Shown here piece after piece: positions 49,137-58,083 of a DNA stretch of 64,000 bases. Origin of the DNA: CAXBNB01 sp965267535. GTDB lineage: Bacteria; Bacteroidota; Bacteroidia; Cytophagales; Cyclobacteriaceae. The stretch lies in the NCBI GenBank assembly GCA_965267535.1, contig OZ254082.1:558001-622000 (forward strand). The letters are read 5' to 3'. Position 1 is the stretch's first letter. Every line of letters starts with the position of its first letter. The notes under the pieces are model-generated. The model saw only the letters and a program-made list of their open reading frames with translations, searched no databases and was not told the DNA's origin. The position numbers were made by a program, and so were the translations under genes.

Positions 49137-50377
49137 CGACAGTTCTGCTTAAACCGGTGAATGTACTGGAGGCTGCTTTCTAGAGCCTGACGTATGTCCT
49201 TGTTTTTGTCGAACTTTCTTTTGCTCCACCAGCAACGTGCCAGCCGGTGATAATAGGGCATGATCAAAAGGGATAGAGGTAGGCTTAGTATGTAACCAAA
49301 TTGCAGCATAGGTGGAAAATCCGTGTACAGATAAAACGAAACCCAACTGACAAGAAGTAAAAACAAACCGGCAGAAAACCTGATGGAGGCGGTGAAGATT
49401 TTGTCTTTCACCAGAAAGACGATAAGTGCCTCCAGCAGCAAAAGGGGAATAAAATGATGTATAAAGCCGTATAGGTATACAGGCAATAGCAAAATCAGAG
49501 CGAGGAGAGTTTGGGTAGAATTTGTATTGAGTATTTCTGTCCAGTGATTTGCTCCCAGTTTTTTTAGGTTGCTCCCAAATTCATCAACTGCCAAATCTAA
49601 TCCGTCACTGTCGGTGTTTTCGTAGCATTTCACCCAATTATTCACATCGGAGTTGATCGTTTCGGGGTGCTGCAGTTGATAGCCGCCTGAGGTTCTGAAA
49701 GCCAGCGTATCGAGCAGGTTGTAGTGGTTTTCCGGTAGGGCTACAGTACAATGGAGCAGCGTATCATTGATCTTTTTGCGTAGCGAGTCAGCGGTGTAAT
49801 TATGCCCCTGCTGTATGGGTATGGGCTCCCCGAAGATGATGTGTACCGACGACCTAAAAGCTTTGTGTTGGGTATAGTTGAGGCCTACAGGCACTACATA
49901 TACCACCTTTAATTTGCTGTTGGTTTCCAGTGCTCCCAGAGCAATACGGGATATGCCTTTGGTAAGCTTTCGGGCTACCCTTCGTATGTCGTGCTTTCCC
50001 TCCGGAAACATGATCAGTGTTCTTTTTTTGGATAAAGCTTTGTAGCATGCAGCGAAGATTTTGTTGTTTGATTTCAAACTCGAAAACCCGTCTCTGATGC
50101 GGTATATAGGGAGCATGTTGAAAGAGCGGAGTAATATGTTGGCCAGCGGATTTTTGAACACGTCGGCCCTTACTAGGTAATGACTAAAGCGGAGTGTACG
50201 GGTGGTTATAAGAAGGGCATCCATGAATGCATTTTCATGGTTGGCTCCAAAAATGATGGGAGCGTTTTGCGGAAGGTTTTCCAGTCCGCTTACTCGGATG
50301 CGTCTGTAGAAAAAAGAAAGACCAAGTCGCACCACTATCCAAAAAAAGTAATACCACAAGTATCTAAAGACTATCAT
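49133..50377 (-). CDS. 1-acyl-sn-glycerol-3-phosphate acyltransferase family protein
   Basis: 414 aa from ATG 50377; an in-frame TTG 36 bp upstream is weaker. PlsC-type motifs are H47-x4... D53 in NHENAFMD and FPEGKHD at 124-130. Hydrophobic N-terminus and two or three helices near 285-370 anchor it in the inner membrane. It is longer than PlsC (about 250 aa), the extra part being a C-terminal membrane region. Probably phospholipid or lipid A-related acyl transfer. Confidence 0.9.
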   Translation of the reverse strand: MIVFRYLWYYFFWIVVRLGLSFFYRRIRVSGLENLPQNAPIIFGANHENAFMDALLITTRTLRFSHYLVRADVFKNPLANILLRSFNMLPIYRIRDGFSSLKSNNKIFAACYKALSKKRTLIMFPEGKHDIRRVARKLTKGISRIALGALETNSKLKVVYVVPVGLNYTQHKAFRSSVHIIFGEPIPIQQGHNYTADSLRKKINDTLLHCTVALPENHYNLLDTLAFRTSGGYQLQHPETINSDVNNWVKCYENTDSDGLDLAVDEFGSNLKKLGANHWTEILNTNSTQTLLALILLLPVYLYGFIHHFIPLLLLEALIVFLVKDKIFTASIRFSAGLFLLLVSWVSFYLYTDFPPMLQFGYILSLPLSLLIMPYYHRLARCWWSKRKFDKNKDIRQALESSLQYIHRFKQNCR

Positions 50378-50519
50378 ACCTGCGAAAATAAAAGCCTTTG
50401 GCACAATACGCAACGCTTTGTGAATGATAGGTGCTGTGTGCAGTGCTCGGGAGTACCATCATGTCCTTTTTTTCTGCTAGTTTTGGATGTGCTCAAAAAC
50501 AAAAACTTAAATACCGACC

Positions 50520-51410
50520 ATGAGTAAAAAGAATGTAGCGCTTGTGTTGTCCAGCGGTGGAGCCAGGGGGATGGCTCACATAGGAGTGATCGATAAGTTG
50601 GAAGAAAATGGGTTTAATATCACATCAGTAGCAGGCGCTTCGATGGGTGCTTTGGTGGGTGCCTTTCATGCCTCAGGAGATTTGCAGGCTTACAAGGAAT
50701 GGATTCTGAATCTGGATAAATTCGACCTGTTCAAACTTTTTGATTTTACATTTAGCACTCAGGGGTTTATCAAAGGCGAAAAGGTGTTTAAGGAATTAAA
50801 AACGTTTATATCGGATAAAAAAATAGAAGAATTGCCCATACCCTATGTGGCTGTAGCTACTGATGCACGGCACCATAAGGAAATAGTGATTGACAAAGGG
50901 AGCATGTATGATGCTATCAGGGCTTCTGTGGCAATTCCTACCGTGCTTACACCGCTATACAAAGACGATATGGAGCTGATCGATGGGGGTGTTTTGAATC
51001 CCCTGCCTATCAATAGGATAAAACGACACGACGATGATTTGCTGGTAGTCGTAAATGTAAGTGCAAGACAGGGATACCGACCCGAAAAACACACTCCTCC
51101 CGAAGAAAGTACTTACATGAAATCTGTGAATAAGTTTTTGGATCGCTGGAGTAAGTACCTTCCCGGTTCTGAAAAAGTAGAAAAAAAATTGGGGTATTTT
51201 GATCTGATAAACCGATCTATAGACCTGATGCAGGACAAAATCATTGAAAATACCTTGGAGAATTACCGGCCCGATGTATTGGTTAATATTTCTAAAAACG
51301 CCTGCTCTACCTTTGAGTTTTACCGTGCTGCGGATCTTATCGAAACAGGAAAAAGGGCTTTTGATGAGGAATGGAAAAAATATACAAGTGAGCAAAAAGA
51401 TAAAAAATGA
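50520..51410 (+). CDS. Patatin-like phospholipase (RssA type)
   Basis: 296 aa. Oxyanion motif SSGGARG (11-17), nucleophile S41 in GASMG and dyad acid D155 in IDGGVLNP: Ser-Asp dyad acyl hydrolase. No signal peptide, so cytosolic or peripheral. It overlaps the methyltransferase gene by 4 bp and is divergent from the acyltransferase, so lipid synthesis and turnover genes share this region. Confidence 0.93.
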   Translation: MSKKNVALVLSSGGARGMAHIGVIDKLEENGFNITSVAGASMGALVGAFHASGDLQAYKEWILNLDKFDLFKLFDFTFSTQGFIKGEKVFKELKTFISDKKIEELPIPYVAVATDARHHKEIVIDKGSMYDAIRASVAIPTVLTPLYKDDMELIDGGVLNPLPINRIKRHDDDLLVVVNVSARQGYRPEKHTPPEESTYMKSVNKFLDRWSKYLPGSEKVEKKLGYFDLINRSIDLMQDKIIENTLENYRPDVLVNISKNACSTFEFYRAADLIETGKRAFDEEWKKYTSEQKDKK

Positions 51411-52021
51411 CGATACCCGAACTCAATAAGCTCTTAGGCAATGTAGATATATACCTGCTGGATCAACTTCTGAAAGGGCGTTATCCGGCTGGCACACGTG
51501 TATTGGATGCCGGCTGTGGAGAGGGACGAAATATTGTATACTTCCTCAATCAAGGCTATTCGGTACACGGAGTAGACATCAATACAGATGCTATACGTAT
51601 GTTGCATTTTATTCTGGGAACCACGTACCCCGATTGTCCCAAATCCAACTTTGTGGAATCGCCAGTAGAAGATATGCCTTTTCCCGATGGCACATTTGAT
51701 TTGGTAATTAGCAGTGCGGTGTTGCATTTTGCACAAAATCACAATCACTTTCGCGCCATGTTTGCCGAAATGGTAAGAGTAATGGCTCCACAAGGTCAAT
51801 TGTTTGTGAGAATGACTTCTTCAATAGGGCTGGAAGGAATGAAGCCACAAGGAGATAGTGGTCGCTATAGCCTGCCCGACGGTAGCGAGCGGTACCTTAT
51901 CGACCGGCGTAGAGTGAATCAATTGCTTGAGGAGTTTGACTTGCAAAAAGTAGAGCCGGTAAAAACGACCAATGTGGACGACATGCGTTGTATGACTACA
52001 CTGGTGTTGAGGAAAAACTAA
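51407..52021 (+). CDS. Class I SAM-dependent methyltransferase
   Basis: 204 aa. SAM motif I VLDAGCGEG (32-40), acidic VHGVDINTDA (motif II) and LVISSAVLHF (post-motif). Small-molecule-type methyltransferase similar to TehB/UbiE-like folds; substrate unknown. Translation is coupled to the patatin gene. Confidence 0.88.
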   Translation: MTIPELNKLLGNVDIYLLDQLLKGRYPAGTRVLDAGCGEGRNIVYFLNQGYSVHGVDINTDAIRMLHFILGTTYPDCPKSNFVESPVEDMPFPDGTFDLVISSAVLHFAQNHNHFRAMFAEMVRVMAPQGQLFVRMTSSIGLEGMKPQGDSGRYSLPDGSERYLIDRRRVNQLLEEFDLQKVEPVKTTNVDDMRCMTTLVLRKN

Positions 52022-52120
52022 AAACCAGATAAGGTTAACAATGGCCTGGCCTGTTAAAAAAGACAGGAACAAGCAGCGAATATTGAATTTATTTTTTCCG
52101 GACACGGCAATTACCGAATT

Positions 52121-52146
52121 AATACTATTTTTACTTCGATAGTATT
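52121..52146 (+). promoter_or_regulatory. Hairpin abutting the start of the beta-barrel gene
   Basis: AATACTAT (52121-52128) and ATAGTATT (52139-52146) are perfect 8-bp arms around 10 bases. The 3' arm ends at the base before GTG 52147 and 6 bp before ATG 52153. Confidence 0.5.
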
Positions 52147-52152
52147 GTGAAA

Positions 52153-53037
52153 ATGAAAAAACACCTCTTTATATTTCTTTTGTTAGCAGGTATTGCTCCA
52201 CACACCACTTATGCACAGAGCTTTATGGGTTGGGAGTACAACGACCGTTTTTTTTCGGCGTATCTGGGCACGGGCAGAGCCGGATACCTGGGTGAGCTAA
52301 CAAATGGTAAGCCGCTGGCAGGAGGACTGTCTATGCTCAACCTGGGAGTAGAGGCCAGGCTTCTATCCAGAGTAGCAGCACGGGTACAGGTCACGCATTT
52401 TCGCCTCGAAGGATCCGATGAAAATGCTCCGGACAGCTCGGCTAACCAACAGCGCAATCTTTCTTTCCTTTCCAAAAATGTGGAAATGATGCTGCAAGGG
52501 GTGTATTATTTCAAACGCTATTCGGGAATGTACTACAAGCGTACCAATTACGAGCCGTATGTGGCAGCAGGAATAGGCTATATGTGGTTCAATCCTCAGG
52601 CAAAGCTCGATGGAGAATACTATGTATTGAGTGACTACAAAACCGAAAACAAGACCTATAACAAAACCAGTCAGGTAATCCCGCTGAGTGCCGGACTTAA
52701 AATGAAGCTCAATGAGTTTATGAATCTCAATCTGGATTTGGGCTATCGGATTACATTTACCGATTATCTCGACGATGTGAGTACGGTATACGGAGGCCCC
52801 TTTCCCGATGGTAGTCTGGAGGCTCGCCTGTCGAACAGAAAAGACCAGATACCCAAAGTAAACGACGAGGCGTACGACAGTTATACCGTGGGCAACCCAC
52901 GAGGCAATCCCGCCGACAAAGACGCCTACTTCCATATCAATGTAAGCGTGGAGGTTTTCCTGCCAAGAGACTTGTTTAAAAACAGGGGAGGTAAAACCCG
53001 AAAAGAACGTATTATAGGAAAGCCTTCAGCGTATTAA
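52153..53037 (+). CDS. Outer-membrane beta-barrel protein, DUF6089-like
   Basis: 294 aa from ATG 52153; GTG 52147 is an alternative two codons earlier. Signal peptide to about residue 20 (LLAGIAPHTTYAQ). FFSAYLGTGRAGYLGEL near the mature start and alternating strands with VYYFKRYSGMYYKR and YVAAGIGYMWFNP suggest an 8-strand barrel like DUF6089 proteins. The C-terminus is a basic tail (RGGKTRKERIIGKPSAY), which is unusual for a barrel. The 3' end overlaps the converging aminotransferase by 26 bp. Confidence 0.68.
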   Translation: MKKHLFIFLLLAGIAPHTTYAQSFMGWEYNDRFFSAYLGTGRAGYLGELTNGKPLAGGLSMLNLGVEARLLSRVAARVQVTHFRLEGSDENAPDSSANQQRNLSFLSKNVEMMLQGVYYFKRYSGMYYKRTNYEPYVAAGIGYMWFNPQAKLDGEYYVLSDYKTENKTYNKTSQVIPLSAGLKMKLNEFMNLNLDLGYRITFTDYLDDVSTVYGGPFPDGSLEARLSNRKDQIPKVNDEAYDSYTVGNPRGNPADKDAYFHINVSVEVFLPRDLFKNRGGKTRKERIIGKPSAY

Positions 53038-54145
53038 GCAACGTTTCTACCACTCTGTCTTGCTGTGAGGGGGAGAGCCCCGTTCCGCTGGGAAGGCAAA
53101 GCCCACGCTGATGCAAAAGAGTAGCAACATCGCCCCCTACATGCCTGCTATTGGCATACAGAGGTTGCAGGTGCATGGGCTTCCATACCTGACGAACTTC
53201 TATGTTGGCCGCTTCCATTTTTTGGATCAGCTCAGGTACAGGATTTTTAGGGAAATGGTTAGGAGAAAAATAAATAGCGGAGAGCCATCGATCGCTAAGC
53301 GCTCCCGTAGGTTCGGGTTGAAAAGTAATGCCCTTTATATCGGAGAGCAATTTTTTGTATCGGGTATATATAGCTCTTTTCTTCTCTATTTTAGAGGCAA
53401 TGGCCGAAAACTGACCTAACCCCAGACCGGCCAGTACATTGCTGAGGCGGTAGTTATATCCCAGTTCAGCGTGATTGTATCCTTTACCCTGCATTTTTGC
53501 CTGAGTGGCTAATGAAAGAGCATGTTTGTACTGAGCCTCATTGTTGGTAAGAAAAGCGCCACCGCCACTGGTAGTGATGAGTTTGTTGCCGTTGAAAGAA
53601 ACAATAGCCGGGCTGTTTAATTGTCCGGGTTTTTTATGCTGCCATTGGCATCCCAACGCTTCGGCCAGATCGTGAATGACCGGTATGTCGTGTTTACGGC
53701 CTATAGCATGAATTTTATCAAAATCAGCAGGGGTGCCAAACAAGTGTGTGATAAGTATAGCTTTGGGCTTTTTTTCACTTTCATCGATGGCTTTTTCCAG
53801 TAGGAGCGGGTCTATATTCCAGCTTTCCCAGCTGCTATCAACAAGCACGGGGCAGGCACCCAGATACAAGATAGGATTTACAGCTCCGCAAAAGGTAAGT
53901 GTACTGCTGATCACAACATCGTCTCTTTCCACACCATGACATAGCAGCGCCAGATGAATGGCAGCAGTACCCGAGTGTACACCCAGTGCATACCGGTAGC
54001 CCGTAAAATCTGCTACTTTGGTTTCAAAAGCACCCAGCTGCGGCCCCATAGGTGCTATCCAGTTAGAGTCCAGTGCTTCCTGTAGGTAGGATTGCTCCTG
54101 TCCGGTAAGATCCGGCGGAGAAAGATATATGCGTTCTTCGTTCAC
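53012..54145 (-). CDS. DegT/DnrJ/EryC1/StrS aminotransferase (PglE-like)
   Basis: 377 aa sugar aminotransferase. PLP lysine K188 in SFNGNKLITTSGGGA, and VIHDLAEALG with the PLP Asp near 159. Of the group, PglE/PseC-like enzymes that aminate UDP-4-keto-sugars fit best because the gene overlaps a PglC-like sugar transferase by 4 bp. The dehydratase and acetyltransferase for bacillosamine are not here. Confidence 0.88.
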   Translation of the reverse strand: MNEERIYLSPPDLTGQEQSYLQEALDSNWIAPMGPQLGAFETKVADFTGYRYALGVHSGTAAIHLALLCHGVERDDVVISSTLTFCGAVNPILYLGACPVLVDSSWESWNIDPLLLEKAIDESEKKPKAILITHLFGTPADFDKIHAIGRKHDIPVIHDLAEALGCQWQHKKPGQLNSPAIVSFNGNKLITTSGGGAFLTNNEAQYKHALSLATQAKMQGKGYNHAELGYNYRLSNVLAGLGLGQFSAIASKIEKKRAIYTRYKKLLSDIKGITFQPEPTGALSDRWLSAIYFSPNHFPKNPVPELIQKMEAANIEVRQVWKPMHLQPLYANSRHVGGDVATLLHQRGLCLPSGTGLSPSQQDRVVETLLNTLKAFL

Positions 54146-54735
54146 AGTGATGCTGTTGAGTAGCCGGAAAACTTAGTAGCAGGATAGCTGCCCGGGCAGC
54201 CTTTTAGAAAATAACTGATGGTCAGTCCTACGATCTTCAGATCCAGCCAAAAGCTGTGGTGGTCTACATAATAGACGTCCAGGTCGAGCTTTTTAGGCCA
54301 GGATACTTCATTTTTGCCAGACACTTGCGCAAGCCCTGTAATGCCCGGCAGTACAAAGTGACGCCTGCGATGGTCTGTAGAGTACAGAGGCAAATACTCC
54401 ATCAAAAAAGGACGGGGGCCAATAAAGCTCATCTCACCTTTGATGATATTGAATAGCTGAGGAAGTTCATCGAGTGATAATTTTCTCAAAATACTCCCAA
54501 CCGGAGTGATACGTTGAGCATCGGGTTTGCTGGTGTCTGTACACATGGTCGCAAATTTGTACAGGTAAAAGGGTTGTTCGAGAAAGCCAGGCCGCTGCTG
54601 TACAAACCATACTTTTTCCTGAGTCAGGAATAAAACGACCATGATAAGCAAAATAACGGGTGCTAATACCACGGCCAGCAAGATGGCAATTGCCTTGTCA
54701 GTGAATGATTTTACCGATTTGTAGCAGGGTATCAT
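54142..54735 (-). CDS. Polyprenyl-phosphate sugar-1-phosphate transferase (PglC-like)
   Basis: 197 aa monotopic phosphoglycosyl transferase. A re-entrant hydrophobic helix (about 14-38), then KLSLDELPQLFNIIKGEMSFIGPRP (catalytic D-E pair) and the LPGITGLAQVSGKNE motif. It is the short, single-domain form, without the CoA-binding-like N-terminal domain of WbaP. It would put the first sugar on undecaprenyl phosphate for O-glycan or capsule. Confidence 0.92.
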   Translation of the reverse strand: MIPCYKSVKSFTDKAIAILLAVVLAPVILLIMVVLFLTQEKVWFVQQRPGFLEQPFYLYKFATMCTDTSKPDAQRITPVGSILRKLSLDELPQLFNIIKGEMSFIGPRPFLMEYLPLYSTDHRRRHFVLPGITGLAQVSGKNEVSWPKKLDLDVYYVDHHSFWLDLKIVGLTISYFLKGCPGSYPATKFSGYSTASL

Positions 54736-54772
54736 GAGAAATATTCAGGCGTTGTTGTTTAACATTCTAATA

Positions 54773-54780
54773 CAAATATA
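54773..54780 (-). promoter_or_regulatory. Probable -7 element of the PglC-like/aminotransferase operon
   Basis: TATATTTG on the minus strand matches TAnnTTTG, 37 bp before the ATG at 54735. Confidence 0.5.
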
Positions 54781-54808
54781 TTACGTTTAAGGCTGAAAAA
54801 TACACACG

Positions 54809-55468
54809 ATGAAGAAACACATTGTAGCGCTTTGGGTACTATTGACCATGGTAGGTGGGCTTGCTGCCCAACCCGCGGTGAAAGTGGCGAAACTGAAATA
54901 TGATGGAGGGGGAGATTGGTATGCTAATAAAACGGCATTGCCCAACCTAATAGACTTTTGTAATAAAAACCTAAGAACCCAACTGGCTCCACAGGAAGAG
55001 GTAGTGGAAGTAGGAAGTGTAGAGCTGTTTTTATACCCCTATGTATATATGACAGGGCATGGCAATGTAAATTTTTCATCATCTGAAGCACAAAATTTAC
55101 GCAATTACCTGCTTTCAGGCGGTTTTTTGCATATCGACGACAACTACGGTATGGATCAGTTTGTAAGGCTGGAAATGAAAAAGGTATTTCCCGAATTGGA
55201 ATTCGTGGAGTTGCCATTTGATCATGAAATTTACCATCAAAAATACAATTTCGACAAAGGACTACCGAAGATACATCAGCACGACGGTCAGCCCGCACAG
55301 GGATTGGGGTTGGTATACGAAGGCAGGCTTGTTTGTTTTTACTCTTATGAATCTGACCTGGGGAATGGCTGGGAGGATCAGATCATATACAACGATCCTG
55401 AAGCAAAGCGCCAGGAAGCCCTGAAGATGGGTGCTAATATCATCTCATACGCCTTTATGGAAAATTAA
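54809..55468 (+). CDS. Secreted DUF4159 protein
   Basis: 219 aa, signal peptide MKKHIVALWVLLTMVGGLAAQ. KLKYDGGGDWYANKTALPNLIDF, YLLSGGFLHIDDNYGMDQF and the C-terminal GANIISYAFMEN are the hallmarks of DUF4159, a flavodoxin/glutamine-amidotransferase-like domain often tied to BatA/MoxR regions. Here it stands alone. Function unknown. Confidence 0.82.
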   Translation: MKKHIVALWVLLTMVGGLAAQPAVKVAKLKYDGGGDWYANKTALPNLIDFCNKNLRTQLAPQEEVVEVGSVELFLYPYVYMTGHGNVNFSSSEAQNLRNYLLSGGFLHIDDNYGMDQFVRLEMKKVFPELEFVELPFDHEIYHQKYNFDKGLPKIHQHDGQPAQGLGLVYEGRLVCFYSYESDLGNGWEDQIIYNDPEAKRQEALKMGANIISYAFMEN

Positions 55469-55469
55469 G

Positions 55470-55506
55470 GTGAAAGGACTGTCTCCTCTCTGACAGCCCT
55501 TTTCAC
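55470..55506 (+). terminator. Terminator-like hairpin after DUF4159 gene
   Basis: GTGAAAGGACTGTC (55470-55483) pairs with GACAGCCCTTTTCAC (55492-55506) with a small mismatch/bulge and an 8-nt loop, directly after the stop. Confidence 0.6.
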
Positions 55507-55535
55507 TTCAAATCAAACAACCTTTGTGGTTGCAT

Positions 55536-55547
55536 TGCGTCGACGCA
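55536..55547. promoter_or_regulatory. 12-bp perfect palindrome upstream of sufB
   Basis: TGCGTCGACGCA, flanked by short inverted repeats CAACC/GGTTG (55519-55533) and AAACC/GGTTT (about 55564-55579). It is about 160 bp upstream of the sufB promoter. Possible regulator site. Confidence 0.3.
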
Positions 55548-55704
55548 TAGCTTCGATTCACCAAACCGAAAAAGGTTTAACAACCGCTATTTATTTTTTT
55601 GCGAATTACCGGAGATAGGGCATGTTTACTGGCATATATGCATGCATTCTATGTGTAAATCGAAAAAAACTATGGGATGAATCTTAATAATGTGGCATTC
55701 GTAG

Positions 55705-55712
55705 TATCTTTG
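55705..55712 (+). promoter_or_regulatory. Probable -7 element of the suf operon
   Basis: TATCTTTG matches TAnnTTTG, 37 bp before the sufB ATG. -33 box not exact. Confidence 0.5.
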
Positions 55713-55749
55713 TGCCTATTTATAATCGGTCTAAATACTAAAGCGTATA

Positions 55750-57195
55750 ATGAGTAGCGACGAGCAGATATTAGAGGAGTTTACCAACAAAGAGTATGAG
55801 CATGGGTGGTCTGTAGACTTTGAAGCAGACGAGGCTCCCTTTGGGCTAAACGAAGATATTGTCAGGTTTATTTCTATGAAAAAAAATGAGCCCGACTGGT
55901 TGCTGGAGTGGAGGCTCAAAGCTTTCGAAACCTGGCAAAACATGAAAGAGCCTAAGTGGCCCAATGTGAAGTACCCTCCTATTGACTATCAGGGAATCAA
56001 ATACTACTCTGCGCCAAAGCAAAAGAAAGCCCCCAAGAGTCTGGATGATGTAGATCCGGAATTGATAGAAACTTTTGAAAAGCTGGGTATCTCTTTGCAG
56101 GAGCAAAAAAGACTAACAGGTGTAGCTGTAGATGCTGTGATTGATTCGGTATCGGTAGCTACTACTTTTAAAGAGACCCTGGGAGAACTCGGTATCATAT
56201 TCTGTTCGTTTAGCGAGGCTGTTCAGGAACATCCTGAACTGGTGAAAAAATATATCGGTTCGGTAGTGCCTGTGAACGATAATTATTTTGCAGCATTGAA
56301 CTCCGCCGTATTTTCCGACGGATCGTTTTGCTACATCCCCAAAGGGGTAAGGTGTCCGATGGAACTTTCGACCTACTTTAGGATCAATGCAGCCAATACA
56401 GGCCAATTTGAGCGTACACTCATCGTAGCAGAAGAGGCTTCTTATGTGAGTTATCTGGAAGGGTGTACTGCACCCCAGCGCGACGAAAACCAGTTACATG
56501 CCGCCGTAGTAGAAATATATGCGGCCAAAGATGCCGAGGTGAAATACTCTACCGTTCAAAACTGGTATCCGGGAGATAAAGACGGAAAAGGAGGGATTTA
56601 CAACTTTGTAACCAAGCGTGGTATATGCTTTGGCGACAATTCTAAAATATCATGGACACAAGTAGAGACCGGTTCGGCTGTTACCTGGAAGTATCCTTCT
56701 TGTGTGTTGAAAGGCGACAACTCTGTAGGAGAATTTTATTCAGTAGCTGTGACTAACAATATGCAGCAGGCAGATACAGGAACTAAAATGATCCATATCG
56801 GAAAGAATACCAAGTCGCGAATCGTGTCTAAAGGGATATCGGCTGGTCAGTCGCAAAACAGCTACAGAGGTCAGGTGCAGGTGATGAAACGTGCAGAAAA
56901 CGCACGAAACCACTCGCAATGCGATTCCTTGTTGATGGGTAATCGATGCGGAGCACATACTTTCCCATACATAGATATAGAAAACAAGTCGGCACATGTA
57001 GAGCATGAGGCTACTACTTCTAAAATCGGAGAAGATCAGATTTTTTATTGCATGCAGCGTGGTATCGACGAAGAAAGTGCAGTGGCACTTATCGTAAACG
57101 GTTATGCCAAGGAGGTACTGAACCAATTGCCGATGGAATTTGCCGTAGAAGCGCAGAAACTTCTCGCGCTCACACTCGAAGGCAGTGTAGGCTAA
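55750..57195 (+). CDS. sufB: Fe-S cluster assembly scaffold SufB
   Basis: 481 aa, complete. Beta-helix scaffold of the SufBCD complex. GTAPQRDENQLHAAVVE and the C-terminal MQRGIDEESAVALIVNGY motif are characteristic. Leads the operon sufB-C-D-S-E, DUF59, bacilliredoxin. Confidence 0.97.
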   Translation: MSSDEQILEEFTNKEYEHGWSVDFEADEAPFGLNEDIVRFISMKKNEPDWLLEWRLKAFETWQNMKEPKWPNVKYPPIDYQGIKYYSAPKQKKAPKSLDDVDPELIETFEKLGISLQEQKRLTGVAVDAVIDSVSVATTFKETLGELGIIFCSFSEAVQEHPELVKKYIGSVVPVNDNYFAALNSAVFSDGSFCYIPKGVRCPMELSTYFRINAANTGQFERTLIVAEEASYVSYLEGCTAPQRDENQLHAAVVEIYAAKDAEVKYSTVQNWYPGDKDGKGGIYNFVTKRGICFGDNSKISWTQVETGSAVTWKYPSCVLKGDNSVGEFYSVAVTNNMQQADTGTKMIHIGKNTKSRIVSKGISAGQSQNSYRGQVQVMKRAENARNHSQCDSLLMGNRCGAHTFPYIDIENKSAHVEHEATTSKIGEDQIFYCMQRGIDEESAVALIVNGYAKEVLNQLPMEFAVEAQKLLALTLEGSVG

Positions 57196-57246
57196 TATTC
57201 TGATTCACAGGAAATATAAAATACGAAATAAATACAAGTAAAAATA

Positions 57247-57273
57247 GAGGAGTATCTATACCAGTAGCTCCTC
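57247..57273 (+). repeat. Inverted repeat between sufB and sufC
   Basis: GAGGAG (57247-57252) and CTCCTC (57268-57273) could pair around a 15-nt loop, 18 bp before the sufC ATG. A weak stem; possible intercistronic element. Confidence 0.3.
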
Positions 57274-57291
57274 AATTATTAACTATTGAAA

Positions 57292-58056
57292 ATGCTTAAA
57301 ATAAAAGATTTAAAAGCTTCCATAGAGGATAAAGAAATCCTTCGGGGGATCAACCTTGAAGTAAAACCAGGAGAAGTGCACGCTATCATGGGGCCCAATG
57401 GCTCGGGAAAAAGTACACTCGCCTCTGTGCTGGCCGGTAGGGAAGAGTATGAAGTAACTGGCGGGGAAGTTGATTTTATGGGTAGCGACCTACTCGATTT
57501 GTCAGCTGAAGAAAGAGCCAGAGAAGGTATCTTTTTGGCGTTTCAATATCCGGTGGAAATCCCCGGGGTGACCACTACCAATTTTATGAAAACGGCACTC
57601 AACCAGATACGTGAGCACCGCGGACAGGAGAAACTTGATGCAGTGGGTTTTCTTCAAAAAATGAAAGAAAAAATGAAGCTGGTAGAAATTGATCAGTCTT
57701 TGCTTAGCCGCTCGCTCAATGAAGGTTTTTCGGGAGGAGAGAAGAAAAGAAATGAGATATTTCAGATGGCTATGCTCGAGCCAAAACTTTCTATACTGGA
57801 TGAAACCGATTCCGGGTTGGATATAGATGCCCTGCGTATAGTTGCCAATGGGGTAAACGCCCTCAAGTCGAGCGATAACGCAACCATAGTAGTAACACAC
57901 TACCAACGCCTGCTGGATTATATCGTTCCCGATTTTGTGCATGTATTGTACAAAGGCAGGATCGTAAAGTCAGGTACTAAAGAGCTCGCTCTTGAGCTGG
58001 AAGAAAAAGGCTATGACTGGATCAAAGAGAAAGCCGATCTGGAAACTACAGCCTAA
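57292..58056 (+). CDS. sufC: Fe-S assembly ATPase SufC
   Basis: 254 aa from ATG 57292 (MLKIKDLKASIEDKEIL, family-typical); a TTG two codons earlier is possible. Walker A GPNGSGKST (34-42), signature FSGGEKKRNEI and Walker B LSILDETDSGLD. Cytosolic ABC ATPase of the SufBCD complex. Confidence 0.97.
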   Translation: MLKIKDLKASIEDKEILRGINLEVKPGEVHAIMGPNGSGKSTLASVLAGREEYEVTGGEVDFMGSDLLDLSAEERAREGIFLAFQYPVEIPGVTTTNFMKTALNQIREHRGQEKLDAVGFLQKMKEKMKLVEIDQSLLSRSLNEGFSGGEKKRNEIFQMAMLEPKLSILDETDSGLDIDALRIVANGVNALKSSDNATIVVTHYQRLLDYIVPDFVHVLYKGRIVKSGTKELALELEEKGYDWIKEKADLETTA

Positions 58057-58083
58057 TTTTTATTTCCAAATAGCACTGATTTA

